Positions 8,309 to 16,979 of a stretch of 64,000 nucleotides of DNA are shown here, piece by piece. Source of the DNA: Pseudomonadota bacterium (GTDB taxonomy: Bacteria > Pseudomonadota > Gammaproteobacteria > Steroidobacterales > Steroidobacteraceae). The first letter of the stretch is position 1; each line of letters begins with the position of its first letter. The translations under genes were made by a program, and so were the position numbers. The notes under the pieces were generated by a model, which saw only the letters and a program-made list of their open reading frames with translations, made no database searches and had not been told where the DNA came from. The DNA is taken from positions 1 through 64,000 of the forward strand of contig JAKAXA010000012.1 of assembly GCA_021816775.1 (NCBI GenBank). Reading direction: 5' to 3'.

Positions 8309-8325
8309 GTGTGTATTATACACAC
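8309..8325 (-). promoter_or_regulatory. hicAB promoter -10 and overlapping palindromic operator
   Basis: GTGTGTATTATACACAC is a near-perfect palindrome. On the minus strand it contains TATAAT, a consensus -10 element, seven bases upstream of the hicA GTG. A HicB dimer bound here would cover the -10 region, the usual autoregulation of this family. Assignment of the operator is inferred from position and symmetry. Confidence 0.65.
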
Positions 8326-9149
8326 TAACAGGAATCTGAGCTAATGACGGCTTTGCGATGATCAGGTCAGGGGACTGAATGGCGGGTCCTCTGGCCGGGT
8401 CCTGCCGGTCAGCAGCCACGTTCCGCGGGTGCGCCGCCGTTCCAGTGGCGCCCAGAGCGGCAGGGACGATCCCTGCCCGGAGCCGGTCGGTTCCCAGTCA
8501 GCCTGGGATCAGGCAGGGATATCAGCGACGAGGGCCGATAGTCACCCTCGCGCTCAAGATGGCTCTGCCGAGCCATCAGGTGGGCCGTGCGCCCCAGGAG
8601 AGGCGGATTCGGGGGTCGTGCCCCTCGTCGGCCCCCTTGGACATTTCATGGGGTGCCGGTCTGTTGGAGGTCGGCGATCCCAGGATCTTTAAGTGTCGCA
8701 AGAGTCGCAACACTGTCGCAGTGGGTTTTGCGACGCTTCCCGCGGGCAAGTCGTTGAGTCGCTTGCCGCTCTCCCAAGTGTCGCAACCCTTGCCGAAGCG
8801 TCGCGGGTGACGCGGAATTCCCTAAAGCCCATTTCTCATGTTGTTGTTTTTCTACTCCGCTCCCCTTCGTTTCCGCCAATTCCCTCGGAACACCTGCGAC
8901 ACTTGCGACTTCGAACATGCGAGTCATGATCAGTGGCCCAGAGTCCGTATCCTACTGGCACACAACCAACAACGCAGACAGACCAGACCCCCTGCGTCAA
9001 GCCCATGGCTTCAACAACGCGCGTTGGAGCGTGGCGGGTTCGCAGGTGAGGTGGAATTACGCATAAGCTACGCACGGCCTACACGGAAATCCGGCGAATT
9101 GCGTCCTTTGTGGCGGCCATGCTCTCCACCAAGCCACGAGCGGTCGGCA
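8326..9149. other. Non-coding region with hairpins and repeated GTCGCA motifs
   Basis: No reading frame here carries a recognisable domain. The left half holds several hairpins: GGCAGGGA-CGA-TCCCTGCC (8459-8477), CCCAG-TCAG-CCTGGG (near 8495) and GGCTC-TGCC-GAGCC (near 8565). The right half holds the GTCGCA motifs listed separately. It may be decayed mobile-element sequence. Confidence 0.5.
8691..8911. repeat. Cluster of GTCGCA motifs (iteron-like)
   Basis: The hexamer GTCGCA or its complement occurs at least seven times in about 220 bases: 8695, 8704, 8715, 8729 (inverted), 8780, and two inverted copies in TGCGACACTTGCGACTT (8895-8911). The longer form AAGTGTCGCAA is present twice, at 8691-8701 and 8776-8786. 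Spacing is irregular. Function is unknown; clustered protein-binding sites are one possibility. Confidence 0.5.
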
Positions 9150-9562
9150 TTACTCGATTATCTCCAGCGGGTGATGTCGGTGGCCACGACGCACCCGGTA
9201 CGTCTGGAAGTCATTGCGGGCGATGGTGAAGACCCTGAGACTCTTGAGCTGCTCGGCCGAGACGATGATCGAAGCGTCAGCGAGATCCATTGGGCGATCG
9301 ACGTAGGTCGCCATGAATTCGAACGCGCGTAATAGCGCTGCTCGATGAAAATTCCAGATGGACGCGCGCTTCTTGGCGATGAAGTCCCGCAAGCGGCCAG
9401 AACCCAGGCTTTGAGGCTCGAGTATGTGGAATGCCTCGGTCAGTACGGGAATCGTCGTAGAAAGTGATTCCCGTATCGAACTCAGAGTCTTCCTGCATCG
9501 GGAATGCTGCTCGTCTTTCGGATCGAACAGGGCCACGAGGGGCAGGTGTCGACCAGGATCAT
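9150..9562 (-). pseudogene. VapC-like PIN-domain toxin, frameshifted
   Basis: The reading begins at ATG 9562 with MILVDTCP, the standard PIN-domain opening with its first metal-binding Asp. A one-base deletion near 9541 shifts the frame; in the other frame the protein continues VALFDPKDEQHSRC, then TEAFHIL with the second acidic residue, and DLADASIIVSAEQLKSLRVF with the third acidic site, ending near FTIARNDF. All expected acidic positions survive, but the break removes function unless it is a sequencing error. Just upstream, a frame ending LRAALFALKRKHGR has its TGA overlapping this ATG (ATGA), which looks like the tail of the matching antitoxin; no full antitoxin gene is seen. Confidence 0.75.
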
Positions 9563-9703
9563 CGACCGTGCTTGCGCTTCAGAGCGAAGAGAGCTGCCCG
9601 AAGGCGCGTAATGCTTGAGGCAGAACACCCGTTCAGCCGGTGTCGCTCGATCGTCCGCAATGGGCAAAGGGTGAGTGATCGCGATCGATCCAAAGTGAGC
9701 GAA

Positions 9704-9736
9704 ATTACGCACACATTACGCACAGATTACGCACAA
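9704..9736. repeat. Three tandem 11-bp direct repeats
   Basis: ATTACGCACAC, ATTACGCACAG and ATTACGCACAA follow one another without spacers at 9704-9714, 9715-9725 and 9726-9736. A diverged relative, ATTACGCATAAG, occurs at 9057. The 11-base period puts each copy on the same face of the helix. They lie about 140 bases upstream of the broken VapC-like gene. Confidence 0.75.
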
Positions 9737-10018
9737 AATCGCGGGCAGACTAGAAGAATAGGCATGTGTGGCGGTCACCTTCTCCGGATTCGATGCACCA
9801 TCGAGAGCAGACGGAAACCCGCGGATCAGGGAACTATCGGCGTTGAGGCGTCAGCATAGATCAGCCCGAGGTTTTTGAGGTGCTCATAGCCGTTATGCAG
9901 TACGTCGTTGGGGACAACAGGAGTCACTAGCGCGCGCCGCGAGGGTGCGACTGCCTCAGCGGACGAATCCCCGGTCCTGTGCAGGCGGCGTGAGCGGCAC
10001 GGTGTTTCTGGCACCGAG

Positions 10019-10330
10019 CTGCTCGCGGATGGCGGACTGATGGTTAGCGCCGCGGCGAGCTGTGTTTGCGCCGACCTGCGGCGCGCGATGTCGTGCCGGA
10101 CTTCGCCAGAGCGGCGTCGGGCGAACCCCGCCAGCCCGAGGCGGAGCACGAGCAGCATGGTGAGCAGCTCATCATGGGTAGCGCTCAGACGGAGCGGTGA
10201 GGCGACGCAACATTTCCGTCACGTTGAAAATGCCGCAGAGCACCCACGTGAGCAGGGCGACGGCGGCGACCACCAGCGCATCGCGCCGATGCACCTTGCG
10301 GAGCCGGGGCGCGCTCACGCGAGTCCATGG
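10019..10330 (-). pseudogene. Remnant of a membrane sensor histidine kinase N-terminus
   Basis: Read leftward, the segment shows a transmembrane helix (DALVVAAVALLTWVLCGIF) followed by NVTEMLRRLTAPSERYP and a stop at 10172. In the next frame the match continues as DELLTMLLVLRLGLAGFARR and then RSGEVRHDIARRRSAQTQLA, a second membrane helix and the start of a coiled coil as in LytS/NarX-like kinases. The order helix, short periplasmic loop, helix, R-rich linker is typical of their N-terminal sensor region. No H-box, N-box or G-box is found, so the catalytic part is gone. At least two frameshifts are needed. The family assignment is by pattern recognition. Confidence 0.35.
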
Positions 10331-10973
10331 GCAACGGCGCGGACTCCTCGCCGTTCGCGGCGCCTGCGTTGGCTCGAGAGCCACGGCTGAAACTGCTCCC
10401 CACCGCGGAAGCTTGCGCGGGAATCGGGGTGGACAGGGCTTGCGTTGCGCGGGCGGGGTTCGATCCCGGGTTGCTGCTCTAGCGCGGGCCTCTCGCTTGC
10501 GCAGTTCAGCCGCCGGCAACGTCCCACCAGGGACCTGTGGCGCGCTTGCGTCAGCCCCGCCGCGAGGCACGCCGGCGCCACGGCACTGCGGCGGGCTAGG
10601 GTCAGGGGCCGGCCGGTGCCACTCAGGTTCCGCGCATCGGGATTTTCTCCCGGGTCCAACCGATCCCGACACTGCGGTGCGAGGGCACCGCGGTGACTTG
10701 CGATGCCCTTTTGTGTCGCGCTCGCCTGAGAGCCGATGGCGATGAAGTGGCCGCCAGGAGAGGCCGCCAGGAGCGGCCGGCAGCGAGGAATCGCGGAACT
10801 GTTCCATTTTCGAACAGCGCTGCGGCTCGAGCCTCGGTGAGTCGAAAATCGGGAGAAACTCCCTTGTGGGCCCGAGACGGGTGTCACCCGCATGCGGCAA
10901 ACTAGCGAGCGGATGCGACTCGCTCGCCACGGCGGGCTGCACAGTACCCGACGGACCGAGACGGAGGCTTCTA
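10331..10973. other. Region without recognisable gene
   Basis: Long frames exist on both strands because of high GC, but none shows a domain, a plausible start site or a signal peptide. A GGGGTTCGATCCC string near 10447 resembles a tRNA T-arm, but no acceptor or CCA is attached. GGAGG at 10963-10967 belongs to the TonB-dependent receptor. Confidence 0.4.
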
Positions 10974-13517
10974 GTGAGTCGAAAGCGGGATCTGAGAAAG
11001 GCGTTTGGCCGACTTTGCCTGCACTTAGCCGTGGTCGGAGTGCTTGGCGCCTGGGGTGTGGCCGCGATGGCTGCCGATGTACCAGCCGGCCGGATCAGCC
11101 CGCAGCCTATCGTGAACGGCGCCACGGCGCGCTCTGGATCGAAAGGGCCTCTCGATCACCACCCCGGCAACGTGCCGCGCCACTCCAGTGCATCCGATGC
11201 GGCGAGCATGCCCGGGACGCTCCAGAAGCTGCCGCAGGTGATCGTCATCGGCAACACACCACTCCCGGGCTTCGGGCTGCCGCTCAACGAGATCCCATCC
11301 AATGTGCAGACTGCCAGCAGCATCGAGATGCAGCGACAGCAGACCACGGACATCGCCGATTACCTCAACAACAACTTCAGCGGCATCAGCGCCAGCGACA
11401 GCGCCGGCAGCCCCTTCCAGACGGACATCTACTACCACGGATTCGCCGCTTCCCCCTTGATCGGGACGCCCGAAGGCCTGTCAGTGTACGTCGATGGCGT
11501 GCGCGTCAATGAATCCTTCGGCGACACGGTCAACTGGGACCTCATCCCCGAATCGGCGATCAATACGATATCTCTGATCTCGGGCTCCAACCCCGTGTTC
11601 GGCCTCAATACGCTCGGCGGCGCGCTCTCGATACAAACCAAGAGCGGCCTGACCAATCCGGGTTCCGAGCTCGAAGCCTATGGCGGCTCCTTTGGGCGCC
11701 GCTCGGTCCAGGCTGAAACCGGCGGCACCCTCGGTGCCTTCGACTACTTCTTCACGGGCAACTACTTCTACGAGAACGGCTGGCGCGACGTCTCCACCAC
11801 GCGCGTCATGCAGGGCTTCGGCAAACTCGGATGGCACAACGCCAGCACCCATATCGACCTCAGCTATACGTACGCGGATAATTTTCTCTATGGCGACGGT
11901 GCCACACCGCTGAGCATGCTCTATTACCGTCGCAATCAGACCTATACGCCCGACTACACACGCAATCTCATGAACTTCGTGAACCTGACCGGCACGCAGT
12001 CGCTGACCGAGCATCTGCTGCTCACGGGCAATGCGTACTACCGCTATCTGCACACGTACGTCTCCAACGGCAACGTTAACGATTACTATCTTGAGAGCAA
12101 CTACGCGGGCCCGCCGACGGATTGCACGAACCCGGGCGCCAATCCGGCGACACTCGCATACTGCGAGCCGGGCCAGGATGCCACCTCGCACACGAGCCAG
12201 CGCTCGAGCGGGTTCAGCCTTCAGCTGACCGATTCGCAGCATGTGTTCGGCTGGAAGAACCAGGCGATTCTGGGGGTCGATTACGACAACGCACAGGACC
12301 GCTTCTCCCAGGCCTATCAGTACGGCGGGATCGCCGCGGATCACTTTCTGATCTATGAGCCGAGTGCTTATAACAACGCAAATGTCATAACCGTAAGCGG
12401 CGGAAACAGAATCTTCGGAGCCTACATCACCAACACGCTTTCACCGAGCGAGTTGCTGCACATCACGGCCGCCATGCGCTACAACAGCAGCGGCGAGACG
12501 ATCAACGGCTTTTCGCTCGACACCGATCCGGCAGATTACGGCAACGGCTTTCTGCGCCCCACCTCTGTCGCAGGTGATCACGCCTTCATCCGTGTCAATC
12601 CGTCGATCGGCGTGACGATCACGCCCTCGAGACACACGACCTACTACGCGAACTATGACGAAGCCAGCCGTGCGCCGACTGTCCTCGAGCTCGGCTGTGC
12701 CAATCCCGCTGTGCCCTGCGGCCTGCCGGATGACTTCGCCAGCGATCCAGGTTTGAAACAAGTCGTGGCGCACACCGTCGAGATCGGCTTGCGTGGGGAC
12801 CTCCCGAGTGAGACGCTCAACTGGTCGGCGGATGTGTTCCACACGGTCAATAGTGACGACATTCAGTTCATTGCCAACGCCACCAATGGCGGCTACTTCC
12901 GCAACGTCGGCAACACGCTACGCGAAGGTTTGGATCTCGCGCTTGGCGGAAGGGAAGGCGCGCTCACATGGAAGCTCGCCTACAGCTATGTCGATGCGAC
13001 TTTCCAGTCGAGATTCACGGTCGCAGCCGGCTCGAACAGCACCGCCGATGCGAATGGCCTCATCGTGGTGCGTCCGGGTGATCATATACCCCTGGTTCCG
13101 CAGAACACCGGCCGGCTGATTCTCGACTACGACTTCGGCTGGCAATTCGATCTCGGTGCGAACCTGATCTTCGTCTCCGGCTCGTATCTGCACGGGAACG
13201 AGAACAACGCCAACGTCGCTGGAACGACCGATGCCGCAACCGGCGCCTACATCTCCCCGACCGGCACGGGCTGGATTCCGAGCTACACACTGCTCAATTT
13301 CACCGGCACCTATCACATCAACAAGGACGTTGCGATTTTCGCGCGTTTGGTCAATGCGCTGGACAAGCAATACTACACCGCGGGCTTCCTGGCGCCGGAT
13401 GCCTATAGGCCGAATGGCACGTTCCTCAGCAATCCGAAAGACTGGACCAACCAGAACGGTGTGATCCCCGGGGCGCCGCGCGGCATCTGGATGGGAGTGC
13501 GGGCCCGATTCTATTGA
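10974..13517 (+). CDS. TonB-dependent outer-membrane receptor
   Basis: An 847-residue gated outer-membrane channel for an unknown ligand. GTG 10974 is six bases after GGAGG and begins a signal peptide (RKRDLRKAFGRLCLHLAVVG, ending AMA). A TonB-box-like segment (LPQVIVIGNTPL) near residue 85 leads into the plug domain, with typical blocks GTPEGLSVYVDGVRVNESFG and LISGSNPVFGLNTLGGALSI. The remainder is a beta-barrel ending in WMGVRARFY with the C-terminal Phe-Tyr expected for outer-membrane insertion. Typical barrel elements such as YANYDEASRAPTVLELGC are visible. There are no adjacent uptake genes that would reveal the substrate. Energy would come from a TonB-ExbB-ExbD system such as the one at 47201-49672. 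Confidence 0.93.
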   Translation: MSRKRDLRKAFGRLCLHLAVVGVLGAWGVAAMAADVPAGRISPQPIVNGATARSGSKGPLDHHPGNVPRHSSASDAASMPGTLQKLPQVIVIGNTPLPGFGLPLNEIPSNVQTASSIEMQRQQTTDIADYLNNNFSGISASDSAGSPFQTDIYYHGFAASPLIGTPEGLSVYVDGVRVNESFGDTVNWDLIPESAINTISLISGSNPVFGLNTLGGALSIQTKSGLTNPGSELEAYGGSFGRRSVQAETGGTLGAFDYFFTGNYFYENGWRDVSTTRVMQGFGKLGWHNASTHIDLSYTYADNFLYGDGATPLSMLYYRRNQTYTPDYTRNLMNFVNLTGTQSLTEHLLLTGNAYYRYLHTYVSNGNVNDYYLESNYAGPPTDCTNPGANPATLAYCEPGQDATSHTSQRSSGFSLQLTDSQHVFGWKNQAILGVDYDNAQDRFSQAYQYGGIAADHFLIYEPSAYNNANVITVSGGNRIFGAYITNTLSPSELLHITAAMRYNSSGETINGFSLDTDPADYGNGFLRPTSVAGDHAFIRVNPSIGVTITPSRHTTYYANYDEASRAPTVLELGCANPAVPCGLPDDFASDPGLKQVVAHTVEIGLRGDLPSETLNWSADVFHTVNSDDIQFIANATNGGYFRNVGNTLREGLDLALGGREGALTWKLAYSYVDATFQSRFTVAAGSNSTADANGLIVVRPGDHIPLVPQNTGRLILDYDFGWQFDLGANLIFVSGSYLHGNENNANVAGTTDAATGAYISPTGTGWIPSYTLLNFTGTYHINKDVAIFARLVNALDKQYYTAGFLAPDAYRPNGTFLSNPKDWTNQNGVIPGAPRGIWMGVRARFY

Positions 13518-13570
13518 CCGTCGGATAAATGATGCACTCATAGGCGTAGTTTCCCAATGGGAACACGCGC

Positions 13571-14622
13571 TTGCCACGACCCAAGGGTCCGGCTGAGCTC
13601 ATCGAAGCGCGCCGTTATCAAGCTTTGCGCTTGCTCGGGGAGGGTTTTCCCTCAACGAGATCGGCCGGATTCTCCACGTCGCGCCGAGCTCGGCGATGCG
13701 TTCGTGCGATGCGCACGAGAGCGGTGGAAAGCAGGCCCTGAAAGTACAGTTCTCCCCGGGTCGAGCGGCCACGTTGACCGATCGGCAGTGTCGCAAGCTC
13801 GTCAAGGTGCTGCTCAAGGGAGCGATGGCCAACGGCTTCAGCACCGAGCTGTGGACCACTCGACGAGTGGGAAGTCTCATCGAGCAGCACTGCGGTGTGA
13901 GGTTCCACCGCGGTCACGTTGCCCGTCTCCTACATGATCTCGGCTTCAGTTGCCAGAAGCCCGAGCGCCGGGCGCTCGAGCGCGACGAGGAGAAGATCGA
14001 GGAGTGGAAGCGCAAGCGGTGGCCACAGGTGAAAAAAACGCTACGCGGTTGGGTGCCACCTCGGCTCTGCCGATGAATCCGGCTTCATGATGATTCCGCC
14101 CGTGCGGCGTACGTGGGTGCCTGTCGGACAAACACCCATTGTTCGCCATTACGATCGCCGCGATGAAATCGCGGTGATCGGCGGTTGACCGGTGAGCCCC
14201 ACGCGAGGGCGTCTCGGCCCGTACTTTCGCATGCACGCCAAGAACACCTCTCGTGAGGACTTCTACGATTTCCTCTGGACCCTGCTCCGACGTTTGCGCG
14301 GCCACGTGAGGTCGTGTGGGCCAACGCATCGATTCACGACCGTCAATCTTTGAGCGATCTGTTGCGCACGTATCCGCGACTTCACCTGGAGTATCTGCCT
14401 GCCGACGCTCCTCAACTCAACCCCGTCGAAGCCGCCTGTCATGCCGCCCGGCGCCCTCTGGCCAACGGCCGACCAGAGGATATCGATGAGCTCGGTCGTG
14501 CACTGCTCAGCAGCTTGTGCAACACCGGCGGTTCGCACGCCACCCTGCGTGGCTGCGTGCTGCAATCCGAGCTGCCGTATTTTTTGGCCGGAGTATTGCA
14601 AGAGTTATGCGATGGTAAATAA
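13571..14622 (+). mobile_element. Degenerate IS630-family insertion sequence (broken transposase)
   Basis: A second IS630-type transposase, different from the one at 7025. Fragments can be read in order: PRPKGPAELIEARRYQALRL with a frameshift near 13640 into SLNEIGRILHVAPSSAMRS; GFSTELWTTRRVGSLIEQHC with the winged-helix part; a break near 14060 and then DESGFMMIPPVRRTW with the first catalytic Asp; an in-frame TGA near 14187; RGRLGPYFRMHAKN; another shift near 14310 and then WANASIHDRQSLSDLLRTYP, where the second Asp of the usual WDNA motif is lost; and LNPVEAACHAARRP with the third acidic residue. At least four disruptions and a lost catalytic Asp make it inactive. Terminal inverted repeats and a TA target duplication could not be fixed. 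Confidence 0.8.
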
Positions 14623-14911
14623 GGTGCCTGCGCTCACGGAGCCGGTATTCCTCGATCTCGCCAGATGCGGCTGGAACCCTTGCCCGCTCGGGCGCAGCTC
14701 TGCGCCGGGCATGCGATGCGCAATCCCACGGGATTTCCACCTCAGGGATTGTGCGGACGGAACACAGACACGTCTCACAATTGCCGGACTCGGCACAGCG
14801 GCGACCGTAAACGGCTCCGTAAGCACTAGTACACATTGTTGACGGCAGATGGATTGGTGACTATGGGATCGAAGCGGCAGCGGTAGCTGTCAGTCAGGGG
14901 AGGGGGTTCTC
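14623..14911. other. Intergenic region after the IS remnant
   Basis: No gene is supported. A 9-bp inverted repeat ACGGAGCCG (14636-14644) and CGGCTCCGT (14813-14821) brackets about 170 bases and might delimit a small insertion. AGGGAGGGGG just before 14912 is the ribosome-binding site of the following broken gene. Confidence 0.35.
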
Positions 14912-15312
14912 ATGAGCGCGGTCAAGATTCGGTCCGTGAGAGCTGCGCTTCTGGCAGGACTGGCCGCGGTGCGGCGGGCGGCGGCATGACCGGCGGGCGC
15001 TGCGACGTTCATGGTAAACCGTGCGGCCGACGCGCCGGATGTCGACCTCGGCGAGGGGATCTGCGCGGATGCGCCCGGCAGGAGCACGCCTCGCGCGGCG
15101 ATCATGCAGGCCAACGCCCTCGGGGGCACCCATATCATCGATCTGAGCCAGATCAATGACCCGAACAACCCCATGATTCTCACCATCTGCGGAAGCGGTG
15201 AGAGCGTCGCGGGGAACCTGGGGGACCGACGACGAGGTGGTAGATACTCACGCTGCCGGCAAGGGTGAGCCGAACATCACCTCGAGCATGGACATCATCG
15301 GGGCCGGTTACG
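14912..15312 (+). pseudogene. Broken CSLREA-domain secreted protein (N-terminal part)
   Basis: After a good ribosome-binding site, ATG 14912 starts a signal-peptide-like stretch (SAVKIRSVRAALLAGLAAV) interrupted by TGA about 26 codons in. The same frame continues with VNRAADAPDVDLGEGICADA and RAAIMQANALGGTHIIDLSQ, which matches the CSLREA motif region (normally CSLREAI-x-x-AN) at the N-terminus of secreted beta-helix proteins. Near 15225 the frame shifts and homology continues as TDDEVVDTHAAGKGEPNITS and MDIIGAGYVQ, the first beta-helix rungs. The rest of the protein is missing, cut just before the gene at 15390. Confidence 0.65.
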
Positions 15313-15389
15313 TGCAAGTGCGAATGCCGCGCGGCGGCCGCAGCTGCCAGAGTGCAGCTGCATGGAGTGGGCATTTGAGGAGGCATACG

Positions 15390-16064
15390 ATGAACGCATC
15401 AAAGTCGACAGTGACGATGGCGGTCCTCGCGGGTCTGTTGCTGTCGGCGCCGGCGGTGTTCGCGCAGAATGCCGGCAGCGCGGGCGCGCAGAGTCAAAGC
15501 CGCGTCGGCAGCGGGACGCGTCTGCAGGAGCGGAATCGGCTGACGTCCCCGAGCGCCTATCGATTGCAGGAGCGCAGCGTCGACCGCTTGCACGATCGAA
15601 CCCTGGACCGGACGCAGGATCGCCTGCACGACCCGCGCGTGGATCGGCTGTATGAGCGGGACCTGCTGCGCGAGCGCGACCGAGACCGCATCTACGGCGG
15701 GAATCTCATGACCGCCGCCGAGCGGGCGCAGTACGAGCAGCAGCTGCGCACGCTCCCGACGGAGCAGGAACGGGTGCAGTTCCGCTTGGAGCGTCAGCGG
15801 GAGATGCAGCGGCGCGCCGAGGCTCGCCACGAGCGGCTGGGTCCGGTGCCGAGCGAGGCGCAGATCCGCGCCCAGGAGCGTGCGCGGCAGCAGGAGCGCG
15901 AGCAGATCTACGGATATTCCCTGATGACGGCCCAGGAGGTTGCGCGCTACCAGGCGCAGATGGGCGCTGCCCGATCGGAGCAGGAGCGCGAGCGTATCCG
16001 CTCCGAGCACCGCCGGCAGATGGAGGAACGGGCCCGCGAACGCGGTGAGGCACAGCCGCAGTAA
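15390..16064 (+). CDS. Exported Arg/Glu-rich protein with duplicated LMT-x-x-E motif domain
   Basis: A 224-residue periplasmic or cell-surface protein of unknown function. The signal peptide (NASKSTVTMAVLAGLLLSAP, cut after VFAQ) is followed by a polar helical region rich in RLQER and DRLHDR repeats. Two copies of an approximately 50-residue unit follow: IYGGNLMTAAERAQYEQQLR (about residue 109) and IYGYSLMTAQEVARYQAQMG (about residue 180), each continuing with an E-x-E-R-x-R-x-R helix and an HRRQMEERAR-like end. This unit is seen in many small exported gammaproteobacterial proteins without a known role. GAGG ahead of ATG 15390 supports the start. The next gene begins 13 bases later, so the two are probably co-transcribed. 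Confidence 0.85.
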   Translation: MNASKSTVTMAVLAGLLLSAPAVFAQNAGSAGAQSQSRVGSGTRLQERNRLTSPSAYRLQERSVDRLHDRTLDRTQDRLHDPRVDRLYERDLLRERDRDRIYGGNLMTAAERAQYEQQLRTLPTEQERVQFRLERQREMQRRAEARHERLGPVPSEAQIRAQERARQQEREQIYGYSLMTAQEVARYQAQMGAARSEQERERIRSEHRRQMEERARERGEAQPQ

Positions 16065-16076
16065 GGAGACCAGGAC

Positions 16077-16868
16077 ATGACACGCACGGGAAGTGTTCTC
16101 GGTGTGCTGTTGTGCCTGGTGCTGGGGTCGGGATCCGCTTGGGCGGCGGATTCCGGTCCCTGGCGGTTTTCGGCCGCCTACCAATACACCAGCGGGGATT
16201 ACGGCGGCAGCCAGACCATCACCGAGACCTACGTGCCGGTGAGCATCGCCTACCGCACGCAGTGGGCAGGAATCCGGGTGACCGTGCCGTATGTCAGCGT
16301 CAGCGGCCCTGCGACCATCATCGACGATACCACCGGGGAGTTCGCGCCGGGCCCGGGTGGCACGCACCGCGGACTCGGGGATGTGTTGGTCTCGGGCACG
16401 CTTTATGACCTCGCGGATTCGGACGCGGTGGACTTCTTTCTCGATCTGACTGGCACGCTGAAGTTCGCAACCGCAAAAGCCTCAGAGGGGCTCGGTACCG
16501 GAGAGAACGACTATGCGCTGCAGCTCGATGCACTGAAGGAGCTGGGACGTGTCGGGGTGTTCGGTACCGCCGGCTACGTGGTGCGCGGAAATGGCGGCCG
16601 GATCCAGCTGCGCGACGTGCCGTTTGGCACCGTCGGTACGGATTTGCTTCTGACCCAGGGCGTGCGCGCCGGATTGAGCTTCTCGTACCGCACTTCGGCC
16701 ATGGCGCATTACGACTCAGTGAAGGAAGCCGCCGTGTTCGTTGCGTTCGCAGGTCCTGGCGGCCTGATCGTTCATCCGTCGCTGTTCAAGGGCTTCGGCG
16801 ACAGCAGTCCCTCTTGGGGGGCTGCGTTGTCTTTCAGTTGGAGTCCGCCCCCATGCGGTGCAAGCTAG
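16077..16868 (+). CDS. Putative outer-membrane beta-barrel protein
   Basis: A 263-residue exported protein. It has a clear signal peptide (RTGSVLGVLLCLVLGSGSAW, cut after WAA) and then alternating amphipathic strands rich in Tyr, Phe and Gly (WRFSAAYQYTSGDYGG, VSIAYRTQWAGIRVTVPYVS, FFLDLTGTLKFATAK, ALSFSWSP). The layout resembles small transporter-like barrels such as those grouped with phenol MetA-pathway proteins, but no diagnostic motif fixes the substrate. It sits directly after the Arg/Glu-rich exported protein with AAGGAG upstream, so both may belong to one envelope operon. Confidence 0.75.
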   Translation: MTRTGSVLGVLLCLVLGSGSAWAADSGPWRFSAAYQYTSGDYGGSQTITETYVPVSIAYRTQWAGIRVTVPYVSVSGPATIIDDTTGEFAPGPGGTHRGLGDVLVSGTLYDLADSDAVDFFLDLTGTLKFATAKASEGLGTGENDYALQLDALKELGRVGVFGTAGYVVRGNGGRIQLRDVPFGTVGTDLLLTQGVRAGLSFSYRTSAMAHYDSVKEAAVFVAFAGPGGLIVHPSLFKGFGDSSPSWGAALSFSWSPPPCGAS

Positions 16869-16979
16869 GGAACGCCGAGGGGTCGTACGGCTGTGCAGAC
16901 GGGCGCGCACGGGTCGGGCGCGCCCGCAAACGGGGATCTGCGTCTGACATGCAGTGTCAATAGCGGAGGCCGAGGCGTC

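Noticed and set aside
8838-9332. A 164-codon plus-strand frame
   Set aside because: Its second half is antisense to the PIN-domain gene and its first half shows no domain or ribosome-binding site.
9704-9736. Possible mini-CRISPR
   Set aside because: The three 11-bp copies are contiguous with no spacers and are too short.
10440-10475. Possible tRNA T-arm (GGGGTTCGATCCC)
   Set aside because: No acceptor stem, D-arm, anticodon arm or CCA can be built around it.
10172-11125. A 317-codon minus-strand frame upstream of the TonB receptor
   Set aside because: Composition is Arg/Pro-rich shadow except for the last 45 residues, which belong to the kinase remnant; the right part overlaps the receptor signal peptide.
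14636-14821. 9-bp inverted repeat as ends of a small transposable element
   Set aside because: The enclosed 170 bases have no target duplication or similarity noticed; a chance match in GC-rich DNA cannot be excluded.
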